From Syntrophaceae bacterium UBA5761 (GTDB taxonomy: Bacteria > Desulfobacterota > Syntrophia > Syntrophales > UBA4778): a DNA stretch of 5,115 nt. Shown here piece by piece: positions 1 to 5,115 of this stretch. The stretch lies in NCBI GenBank assembly GCA_002418885.1, contig DIEZ01000038.1, positions 1 through 5,115 of the forward strand. Reading direction: 5' to 3'. The notes below the pieces were generated by a model. It ran no database searches. It saw only the letters and a program-made list of their open reading frames with translations, and was not told the DNA's origin. How positions within the stretch are numbered: the stretch's first letter is position 1; each line of letters begins with the position of its first letter. Both the position numbers and the translations under genes were made by a program.

Positions 1-1406
<1,406 letters not shown>

Positions 1407-1447
1407 AGAAGATGGAACACCTTAAGGCGACCACCAGCAGAGCCCGC

Positions 1448-1452
1448 AGAGG
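1448..1452 (+). promoter_or_regulatory. ribosome binding site favouring the internal start of the hydrolase
   Basis: AGAGG, within AGAGGAAAGG, sits 7 nt before ATG 1460, which is ideal Shine-Dalgarno spacing. The alternative ATG at 1412 has only GAGAAG directly abutting it. This decides the start chosen for the hydrolase, which then opens with a typical short basic N-terminus before the membrane helix. Confidence 0.6.
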
Positions 1453-1459
1453 AAAGGCG

Positions 1460-2404
1460 ATGAAAGGACGAACAGCCGGGGGAGTCGGGGTCGTACTGAT
1501 TGTCATAATCGTCGCCCTGGTCCTGTTCTTTATTTTGTTTCCCGGTACGGTCTTCCGGGCGGCACAGTACGTAAACCGTAGTCTTTCCGGCCTCTCCGAC
1601 CGGTCAGTACAAGTCGACGACAATCGTATCGTCTATCTGGAAGGCGGCAAAGGAGAAGCGGTCCTGCTGCTTCACGGCTACTCGGCAGACAAGGACAACT
1701 GGACGGCCTTCGCAAAGTACCTCACCCCGAAATATCGCGTCGTCATCCCGGACCTCCCTGGCTTCGGAGGGAGCTCTCGAAGCCAGGAGACAAGTTACGA
1801 CATCGAGAGTCAGGTAGAGCGTCTTCATCGTTTCGTCCAGGTCATGAGACTGGGGAAGGTAAACGTCGCCGGGAATTCGATGGGCGGTACGATCGCGGCC
1901 GTGTACGCCGCCAAGTATCCGCAGGAGGTGTCGAGCTTGGCGCTCCTCGCGCCGGGAGGGATACAGGGCGGGGTGAAAAGCAAATTGATGAAGATGTTCG
2001 AGAAGGGGGTCAACCCGTTTGTGATCAAAAGCGAAGAGGACTTCGAACGGATGATGAGACTCGCCTTCGTGAAGGTCCCGACGATCCCCTATCCCGTGAG
2101 AAAGGCCATAGTCGCGCGGGCTATCAAAGACGGGCCTTTCAACGAGAAGGTCATGGCAGACATGATCAGGAAGCCTATTTCTCTCGAGTCTTATCTACCC
2201 CTCATCAAGGCGAAGACGCTGATCCTCTGGGGCGACAGGGACAACATCCTCGACGTGTCGTGTGTGCCGATAATCGAAAAACGCATCAAAGACCATCAAA
2301 CGGTCATCATCAAGGACTGCGGGCACATGCCGATGCTCGAGAGGCCGGAGGAGACGGCCGGACATTATTTGAAGTTCCTTCAGGGCGACGCCGGACAGAA
2401 GTAA
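1460..2404 (+). CDS. membrane-anchored alpha/beta hydrolase, ABHD6 / Moraxella-lipase-like
   Basis: Probable serine esterase or lipase anchored in the cytoplasmic membrane. From Met1460 (314 aa) it begins with a short basic stretch and one hydrophobic helix at about residues 8-31. The alpha/beta hydrolase fold follows: oxyanion HGY at 72-74, nucleophile elbow GNSMGG with Ser140, acid Asp261 in WGDRDNILD, and His289 in CGHMPMLERPE, so the triad is complete. Spacing and phrases such as LHRFVQ, VYAAKYP, EVSSL, WGDRD-ILDVS and MLERPEETA recall animal ABHD6 (monoacylglycerol lipase, also with an N-terminal membrane helix) and psychrophile lipases of the Lip1/Lip3 type; this is recollection, not a search. 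I prefer ATG 1460 because AGAGG (1448-1452) lies 7 nt upstream. ATG 1412, six bases after the gyrB stop, would add 16 residues (330 aa) but has only a weak ribosome site. Close spacing suggests co-transcription with gyrB. The substrate is unknown. Confidence 0.9.
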   Translation: MKGRTAGGVGVVLIVIIVALVLFFILFPGTVFRAAQYVNRSLSGLSDRSVQVDDNRIVYLEGGKGEAVLLLHGYSADKDNWTAFAKYLTPKYRVVIPDLPGFGGSSRSQETSYDIESQVERLHRFVQVMRLGKVNVAGNSMGGTIAAVYAAKYPQEVSSLALLAPGGIQGGVKSKLMKMFEKGVNPFVIKSEEDFERMMRLAFVKVPTIPYPVRKAIVARAIKDGPFNEKVMADMIRKPISLESYLPLIKAKTLILWGDRDNILDVSCVPIIEKRIKDHQTVIIKDCGHMPMLERPEETAGHYLKFLQGDAGQK

Positions 2405-2411
2405 ATTGTCC

Positions 2412-2439
2412 TTGCAAAAAGATGAACTTCTGGTAAAAA
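2412..2439 (+). promoter_or_regulatory. weak sigma70-type promoter candidate for glyA
   Basis: TTGCAA (2412-2417, 4/6 to TTGACA) and TAAAAA (2434-2439, 4/6 to TATAAT) are separated by 16 bp in the 184-bp gap before glyA. The -10 overlaps the small hairpin at 2430-2443. Such matches are expected by chance in an AT-richer gap, so this is only a candidate. No terminator is visible after the hydrolase gene, so read-through from gyrB is also possible. Confidence 0.2.
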
Positions 2440-2443
2440 CCAG
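2430..2443 (+). repeat. short inverted repeat, 5-bp stem with AAAA loop
   Basis: CTGGT-AAAA-ACCAG forms a perfect 5-bp stem 26 nt after the hydrolase stop codon. No T-run follows, so it is not an intrinsic terminator. A second element of the same architecture, with a different stem sequence, lies at 2507-2520. Confidence 0.35.
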
Positions 2444-2506
2444 CCCATCGTGTTCTTTTCGGGTGATACCGTTAATCCCGTCGTTACTTGAGCAACTGGC
2501 GTTCAA

Positions 2507-2520
2507 GATGGAAAACCATC
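2507..2520 (+). repeat. short inverted repeat, 5-bp stem with AAAA loop
   Basis: GATGG-AAAA-CCATC is a perfect 5-bp stem 69 nt before the glyA start and is followed by GGGG, not T residues. It has the same 5-4-5 layout and AAAA loop as 2430-2443. It may be an mRNA leader hairpin or chance. Confidence 0.35.
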
Positions 2521-2588
2521 GGGGAGCTCTTCTCACGCGGTCGTGCGCCTGGGCTGTGTGAGGAATCGGTCAAAGAAAGGGGATCCCT

Positions 2589-4088
2589 ATGGTCGCAAGT
2601 CCCGTCGTCGAATACCTTGTCGGGAAAAAAACTGAGGAAATAAACCCGGAGTTTCTTGCCCTCCTCGCTAACCTGGAGGTCGTCTCCCGTGTTTCTCCCC
2701 CAGTGGCAAAGGCCGTCATCAATGAGATAGAGGCCCAAAGAACTAACCTGAAGCTGATCGCCAGCGAGAACTACTCATCCCTTTCGACCCAGTTCGCCAT
2801 GGGAAATCTGCTGACGGACAAGTACGCCGAGGGAGTCTCCGGCCACCGCTTCTACGCGGGCTGTGAGAACGTGGACGCCGTGGAGAGCCTGGCCGCAACC
2901 GAGGCCTGCAAGCTCTTCGGCTGCGACCACGCCTACGTGCAGCCGCACAGTGGGGCCGACGCGAACCTCGTCGCCTACTGGGCGATCCTCTCCGCAAGGG
3001 TGGAGATGCCGGCCCTCGAAGAGTTGGGCGAGACAAACCTCTCAAAATTGACGGCGGAACAATGGGAGTCTCTGCGGGCAAGAATGGGCAACCAGCGGCT
3101 CCTCGGCATGGATTATTATTCCGGCGGCCACCTGACCCACGGCTACCGGAACAACGTCTCGGCACGGATGTTTCAGGCCTTCTCGTACACAGTCGACAGG
3201 GAGACGGGGTTCCTCGACTTAGCCGCGATAGAAAAACAGGCCCTGGCGGTGAGGCCGTTGATCCTGCTTGCCGGTTACAGCGCTTACCCGCGGGCCATCA
3301 ATTTCCGGAAGATGCGGGAGATAGCAGACCGGGCGGGCGCGGTTTTGATGGTGGATATGGCCCATTTTGCCGGGCTGGTGGCAGGCGGCGTGTTTGCGGG
3401 CGACTACAGTCCGTTCCCCTTCGCCCAGGTTGTGACGACGACGACGCACAAGACCCTCCGGGGGCCCCGGGGCGGCGTGGTTCTCTGCAGCACAGAGTTT
3501 GCCGACGCCGTGGATAGGGGTTGTCCGCTCGTGCTCGGCGGGCCGCTTCCCCACGTTATGGCGGCCAAGGCCGTGGCCTTCGTCGAAGCGAACCGTCCGG
3601 AGTTCAAGGCCTACGCACGGAAGATAGTCGAGAACTCCCGCGCCATGGTCGAAGAATGCCTGCGTCTGGGGATGAAAGTGGCGACGGGCGGAACGGACAA
3701 CCATCTGTTTCTGGTCGACGTGAGCCCCTTCGGCATCACCGGGAGGCAGGCGGAAAGCGCGTTGCGACAGTGCAGCATCACACTCAATCGCAACGCCTTG
3801 CCTTTCGACCAGAACGGCCCGTGGTACACGAGCGGGTTGAGGATCGGCACACCCGCCGTGACGACGCTTAACATGGATAGAGAGGAAATGAAGGAGATCG
3901 CCTCGATCATCCGCCTGGTGCTGGACAACACAAAACCGTTGACCGCGGGCGGTGAGAAGAGCAAGGCGAAGTACGAGGTCGAACCTAAGGCCGAGGCTGA
4001 GGCGAAGGAAAGGGTGCGGGCGGTCATGTCCCGGTTCCCCGTCTACCCTGAAATAGACCTCGACTTCCTAAAAATGCGTTTCCGGTGA
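2589..4088 (+). CDS. glyA: serine hydroxymethyltransferase, long Chlamydia-type form (499 aa)
   Basis: A PLP enzyme that interconverts serine and glycine with transfer of a one-carbon unit to tetrahydrofolate, in the cytoplasm. Diagnostic motifs: LIASENYSS at 57-64, KYAEG at 78-82, HSGADAN at 120-126, SGGHLTHG at 178-185, VDMAH at 255-259 (Asp256 for the pyridine nitrogen), TTTTHKTLRGPRGG with Lys288 as the Schiff-base lysine, TGGTDNH at 367-372, and SGLRIGTPA with the carboxylate-binding Arg418. At 499 residues it is about 80 longer than the E. coli enzyme. The extra parts are an N-terminal extension, an insert at about 136-170, and a Glu/Lys/Ala-rich segment at about 450-475. The same layout and the ending RFPVYPEIDL recall chlamydial GlyA. 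ATG 2589 is the first start after an in-frame stop at 2559-2561, and AAGGGGA (2577-2583) supplies the ribosome site. The last codons overlap a terminator on the other strand. Confidence 0.97.
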   Translation: MVASPVVEYLVGKKTEEINPEFLALLANLEVVSRVSPPVAKAVINEIEAQRTNLKLIASENYSSLSTQFAMGNLLTDKYAEGVSGHRFYAGCENVDAVESLAATEACKLFGCDHAYVQPHSGADANLVAYWAILSARVEMPALEELGETNLSKLTAEQWESLRARMGNQRLLGMDYYSGGHLTHGYRNNVSARMFQAFSYTVDRETGFLDLAAIEKQALAVRPLILLAGYSAYPRAINFRKMREIADRAGAVLMVDMAHFAGLVAGGVFAGDYSPFPFAQVVTTTTHKTLRGPRGGVVLCSTEFADAVDRGCPLVLGGPLPHVMAAKAVAFVEANRPEFKAYARKIVENSRAMVEECLRLGMKVATGGTDNHLFLVDVSPFGITGRQAESALRQCSITLNRNALPFDQNGPWYTSGLRIGTPAVTTLNMDREEMKEIASIIRLVLDNTKPLTAGGEKSKAKYEVEPKAEAEAKERVRAVMSRFPVYPEIDLDFLKMRFR

Positions 4089-4097
4089 CGGAAACGC
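4070..4097 (-). terminator. intrinsic terminator for the minus strand, inside the 3' end of glyA
   Basis: Read on the minus strand: GCGTTTCCG (4097-4089), loop TCAC, CGGAAACGC (4084-4076), then A and TTTTT (4074-4070). The stem is a perfect 9 bp with a tetraloop and a T-run, as expected for Rho-independent termination. On the plus strand the same hairpin is followed by CCCCGTC, so it is not a normal terminator for glyA, whose stop codon lies in the loop. It starts 4 nt after the stop of the minus-strand open frame at 4102-4242, which strongly suggests that they belong together. Confidence 0.7.
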
Positions 4098-4101
4098 CCC
4101 G

Positions 4102-4242
4102 TCATTTGCCGATGACGTTAGGAATGGGTTTCTCCGCCTTGGGGCGTAACTTATGCTCGAAAGTATCTAACCAGTCATAAAAATCGACAGTACCCAATGT
4201 TTCTGTTCGTATGTTTTCATCACGGACGTCTGTTTCTTTCAT
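4102..4242 (-). CDS. small hypothetical protein, 46 aa, convergent with glyA
   Basis: I do not recognise this protein. The frame runs from ATG 4242 to TGA 4104-4102 and gives a hydrophilic peptide starting MKETDVRDENIRTETLG, with an aromatic middle (DFYDWLDTFEH) and a basic, proline-containing end (KLRPKAEKPIPNVIGK). It has no signal peptide or membrane segment. Supporting it: a near-consensus promoter upstream on the same strand and an intrinsic terminator 4 nt after the stop. Against it: the best ribosome site, GGGAG at 4260-4256, is about 13 nt from the ATG, which is long. GC at third codon positions is about 46% (21 of 46), visibly lower than the neighbours, which could mean a foreign origin or a non-coding stretch. 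The frame stays open upstream to a stop at about 4281 without another standard start. It may instead be a chance frame in a small RNA, or a remnant of a larger gene. Confidence 0.4.
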   Translation of the reverse strand: MKETDVRDENIRTETLGTVDFYDWLDTFEHKLRPKAEKPIPNVIGK

Positions 4243-4352
4243 GGGTGGAACGATTCTCCCTTCCTTGCCGATAGAATGCCTTTACAAAACAATCCCTCCC
4301 TGTAATCTGTGCGGATCAGCAGCCCCTATCCCCCCACATAAAAAGGCACAGC

Positions 4353-4381
4353 TTCATAGCAAAAACAGAAGTAAATGTCAA
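4353..4381 (-). promoter_or_regulatory. near-consensus sigma70 promoter with extended -10, minus strand
   Basis: Minus-strand TTGACA (4381-4376) is a perfect -35 box. After exactly 17 bp comes TATGAA (4358-4353, 4/6), preceded by TGC, which makes an extended -10 element. The predicted transcription start is near 4347-4346. It points toward the small frame at 4242-4102 and away from the exported-protein gene at 4519. Two direct repeats lie just upstream of the -35. The combination of perfect -35, optimal spacing and extended -10 is much better than the other promoter matches in this gap. Confidence 0.6.
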
Positions 4382-4385
4382 AGGT

Positions 4386-4408
4386 CTCAAAACCGAACCT
4401 CAAAACCG
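4386..4408 (-). repeat. tandem 10-bp direct repeats abutting the minus-strand -35
   Basis: CGGTTTTGAG occurs twice on the minus strand (4408-4399 and 4395-4386), exact copies with a 13-bp period, ending 4 bp before the TTGACA box. Direct repeats immediately upstream of a -35 are a common layout for transcription activators such as response regulators; that reading is inference. No regulator gene is in the window. Confidence 0.5.
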
Positions 4409-4415
4409 GGGAACC

Positions 4416-4461
4416 CGGGCCGGGGCATGGCAACGCCCGCCCGCTCGGCGATTTCGTTTTT
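4416..4461 (+). terminator. GC-rich hairpin followed at a distance by a T-rich stretch, possible terminator
   Basis: CGGGC-C-GGG (4416-4424) can pair with CCCGCCCG (4436-4443) as an 8-bp stem with one bulged C and an 11-nt loop. The T-rich TTTCGTTTTT starts only 8-9 nt after the stem, farther than in a classical intrinsic terminator. It could terminate plus-strand transcription leaving glyA, for which no better terminator is visible, or insulate the divergent promoters on either side. It overlaps the candidate -35 at 4460. Confidence 0.25.
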
Positions 4462-4488
4462 GCTTTATTCGCCCGTCTCTGTTAGATT
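4460..4488 (+). promoter_or_regulatory. candidate sigma70 promoter for the small exported protein
   Basis: TTGCTT (4460-4465, 3/6) and TAGATT (4483-4488, 4/6) are separated by 17 bp and lie 30 nt before the start at 4519. The predicted transcript would begin near 4495, leaving a short leader with a strong ribosome site. Consensus match is moderate, but the position between divergent units is plausible. Confidence 0.35.
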
Positions 4489-4518
4489 TACTGCAAAGAA
4501 ACTGTAAGGAGGCTTTCG

Positions 4519-4851
4519 ATGAAGGCAGCAGCAACGTTGTTTGTGGCGTTAGCGATTGTCATCGCGTCCGGGGTGTCCGGGCCGGCCTTTGGGAAAGAGC
4601 CCGATATACCCGTCCCGGCTGACATCCTAATAGTCAGGCCGGTAAGCCTGGCGGCCACCGTCGTCGGTACGGCCCTATTCATCGTCTCGTTGCCCTTTTC
4701 GATTCCGAGCGACAGCGTCGAGACGGCGGCCAAGAAACTCGTCGAGGAGCCCTTCCGGTACACCTTCATGAGGCCTGTCGGGGGGTTCGACGAAGACCGC
4801 GAGATAGACGCGGCCAAGGAGAAGAGTAAAGACGCCAAAGACGTCCGTTGA
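4519..4851 (+). CDS. small exported protein of unknown function, 110 aa
   Basis: No defined function. The N-terminus is a classical signal peptide: Lys2, a hydrophobic core at about residues 5-18, and a likely cleavage after AFG (residue 25). The mature part has a short conserved-looking block, PADILIVRPVSLAATVVG, which runs into a second hydrophobic segment (about 43-63) ending in SLPFSIPS. A LVEEPFRYTFMRPVGG block (74-89) and a highly charged tail rich in Asp, Glu and Lys (91-110) follow. The RP-L-G-FxxSLPFS / EPF-YTF-RP pattern recalls small exported proteins of Proteobacteria that are sometimes annotated loosely as multidrug transporter; I cannot confirm this without a search, and the name would be misleading at this size. 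TAAGGAGG (4505-4512), 6 nt before the ATG, is an excellent ribosome site, so the start is secure. It is probably a periplasmic or inner-membrane protein and a single-gene unit. Confidence 0.85.
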   Translation: MKAAATLFVALAIVIASGVSGPAFGKEPDIPVPADILIVRPVSLAATVVGTALFIVSLPFSIPSDSVETAAKKLVEEPFRYTFMRPVGGFDEDREIDAAKEKSKDAKDVR

Positions 4852-4916
4852 ACCGCCTCATACCCAATCCCGCCCGCGTCCACTCTGATCAGACAGGGTA
4901 ATCCCTTGTGCTCCCC

Positions 4917-4942
4917 TGCCGGAGATGGCGACTTCTCCGGCA
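4917..4942 (+). repeat. 9-bp perfect inverted repeat over the gyrA promoter -35 region
   Basis: TGCCGGAGA (4917-4925) and TCTCCGGCA (4934-4942) form a perfect 9-bp inverted repeat around the 8-nt centre TGGCGACT. The candidate -35 of the TATAAT promoter (4928-4933) lies in the centre, so a dimeric repressor bound here would block it. On the plus strand AAAAG follows, not T residues, so it is not a standard terminator. It could still act as a hairpin ending the upstream transcript. Confidence 0.5.
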
Positions 4943-4956
4943 AAAGATGGTATAAT
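4928..4956 (+). promoter_or_regulatory. candidate gyrA promoter with perfect TATAAT -10
   Basis: TATAAT (4951-4956) is a full consensus -10. At 17 bp spacing the -35 is GCGACT (4928-4933), matching only the GAC core of TTGACA (3/6), which suggests a promoter that depends on an activator or on local supercoiling. The predicted start is near 4963, about 71 nt before the gyrA ATG. In known bacteria gyrase promoters are often induced when DNA relaxes and depend on the -10 region; that link here is inference. Confidence 0.55.
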
Positions 4957-4970
4957 TCCACCGCGTGTTT

Positions 4971-5001
4971 GGCTTAGTGGTTGATACCACGAGGCTTTTT
5001 T
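4971..5001 (+). terminator. terminator-like hairpin in the gyrA leader
   Basis: GTGGT (4977-4981) pairs with ACCAC (4986-4990) around a TGAT loop. After one A-G mismatch the stem continues with GCTT (4972-4975) against AGGC (4992-4995), including one G-T pair, and is followed by TTTTTT (4996-5001). This has the form of a Rho-independent terminator on the plus strand. It could end transcription of the 4519-4851 gene. It also lies just downstream of the predicted gyrA start, so it may act as an attenuator or a 5' stabilising hairpin. Confidence 0.55.
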
Positions 5002-5033
5002 GAAATGATGACCCAGGATGAAGGTGTATCGAC

Positions 5034-5115
5034 ATGGAGATGCTTTACCAGAGAAACGTACCCGTAAATATCGAAGACGAGATGAGAAAATCCTACATGG
5101 ATTACGCGATGAGCG
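5034..5115 (+). CDS. gyrA: DNA gyrase subunit A, 3'-truncated (first 27 codons)
   Basis: GyrA is the DNA-breaking and rejoining subunit of gyrase; its active-site tyrosine lies beyond the window. The visible residues, MEMLYQRNVPVNIEDEMRKS followed by YMDYAMS, match the conserved N-terminus of GyrA (E. coli has PVNIEEELKSSYLDYAMS). The related ParC has a different start, so GyrA is preferred, helped by the nearby gyrB. ATG 5034 is chosen because GAAGG (5020-5024) lies 9 nt upstream and an in-frame stop at 5019-5021 closes the frame. ATG 5040 would be too far from that site. The gene runs off the right edge. Confidence 0.95.
   Translation, partial: MEMLYQRNVPVNIEDEMRKSYMDYAMS

Larger units (their letters stand above)
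4070..4347 (-). other. candidate minus-strand transcription unit (~278 nt), small mRNA or sRNA
   Basis: A predicted start near 4347 (6 nt past the extended -10 at 4358-4353) and an intrinsic terminator ending at 4070 define a transcript of about 278 nt. It contains a ~100-nt leader, the 46-codon frame at 4242-4102, and the last ~19 bases of glyA in antisense. The sequence matches no RNA family I can name: I see no tRNA, 6S, SRP, tmRNA or RNase P signature. Whether the product is a peptide or the RNA itself cannot be settled from sequence. The boundaries rest on consensus matching only. Confidence 0.45.

Noticed and set aside
2405..2588. Glycine or tetrahydrofolate riboswitch, T-box or tRNA before glyA
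   Set aside because: I looked for the conserved cores and for tRNA T-loop signatures on both strands and found none; only short hairpins are present.
3219..3704. 161-codon minus-strand frame, and similar long frames at 2743-3165 and 3611-4027 (-) and 3062-3517 (+)
   Set aside because: All lie inside the unambiguous glyA coding sequence in other frames; long shadows are expected in GC-rich genes. Their compositions are Arg/Pro-rich and show no recognisable domains.
4076..4097. Hairpin at the end of glyA as a glyA terminator
   Set aside because: On the plus strand it is followed by CCCCGTC with no T-run, and the stop codon lies inside the loop; the T-run is on the minus-strand side, so it is assigned to the minus-strand unit.
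4277..4348. 7-bp inverted repeat TGCCTTT / AAAGGCA spaced 58 bp, considered as mobile-element ends
   Set aside because: It is too short and has no flanking target duplication or transposase; chance is likely. It could at most pair within the minus-strand leader.
4211..4507. 98-codon plus-strand open frame between glyA and the exported-protein gene
   Set aside because: It has no ribosome site, low-complexity Ser/Pro/Lys-rich content, and runs across the divergent promoters and tandem repeats. It is antisense to the better-supported minus-strand unit at its left end.
4488..4961. 157-codon minus-strand open frame
   Set aside because: It is the reverse-strand shadow of the exported-protein gene, which has a perfect ribosome site and signal peptide, and it also covers the gyrA promoter palindrome.
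4851..5033. tRNA or other known structural RNA before gyrA
   Set aside because: There is no GGTTCGAATCC-type T-arm or cloverleaf on either strand; the structure seen is a terminator-like hairpin and a palindrome.
5018..5115. ATG at 5018 opening a frame that overlaps the start of gyrA
   Set aside because: Its product is Arg/Lys-rich with no recognisable features, and its first bases form part of the gyrA ribosome site; the gyrA frame is clearly the coding one.

Overview
The window reads as GC-rich bacterial chromosome, by eye in the high fifties percent GC outside one AT-richer gap. It holds the two DNA gyrase subunit genes at its ends, gyrB (5' truncated) on the left and gyrA (first 27 codons) on the right, with about 3.6 kb of accessory and housekeeping genes between them. 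GyrB carries the long C-terminal insert typical of proteobacterial-type subunits. The small exported protein near the right end resembles, from memory, short proteins of Deltaproteobacteria and relatives. A Desulfobacterota-like bacterium is a reasonable but weak guess. gyrB and gyrA often lie together near the replication origin, so this may be an origin-proximal gyrase locus opened by insertions (inference).

Layout, left to right: gyrB 3' part (1-1406, +). Then a membrane-anchored ABHD6/lipase-like alpha/beta hydrolase (1460-2404, +), probably transcribed with gyrB. Then a 184-bp gap with two small AAAA-loop hairpins and a weak promoter candidate. Then glyA (2589-4088, +), a long 499-residue serine hydroxymethyltransferase of the kind found in Chlamydia. 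Then a 430-bp gap (4089-4518) that is not empty. Then a small exported protein of unknown function (4519-4851, +), an unusual gyrA leader (4917-5033), and the start of gyrA (5034 onward, +).

The most interesting region is 4070-4408. On the minus strand it contains, in order: two 10-bp direct repeats, a perfect TTGACA -35 box, 17 bp, an extended -10 (TGC-TATGAA), a ~100-nt leader, a 46-codon open frame (4242-4102), and a perfect 9-bp hairpin with a TTTTT tail that lies inside the last codons of glyA. Together these look like a complete small transcription unit convergent with and antisense to the 3' end of glyA. It could encode a small protein or be a small RNA; I do not recognise it.

The second notable region is the gyrA leader. 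A perfect TATAAT box has a 9-bp inverted repeat over its -35 region, and a terminator-like hairpin with six T residues begins about 8 nt after the predicted transcription start. This suggests an operator plus attenuation, or a short leader RNA. Functionally, the recognised genes cover DNA supercoiling (GyrB/GyrA), one-carbon metabolism (GlyA) and a probable lipid esterase at the membrane; nothing in the sequence ties these into one pathway.
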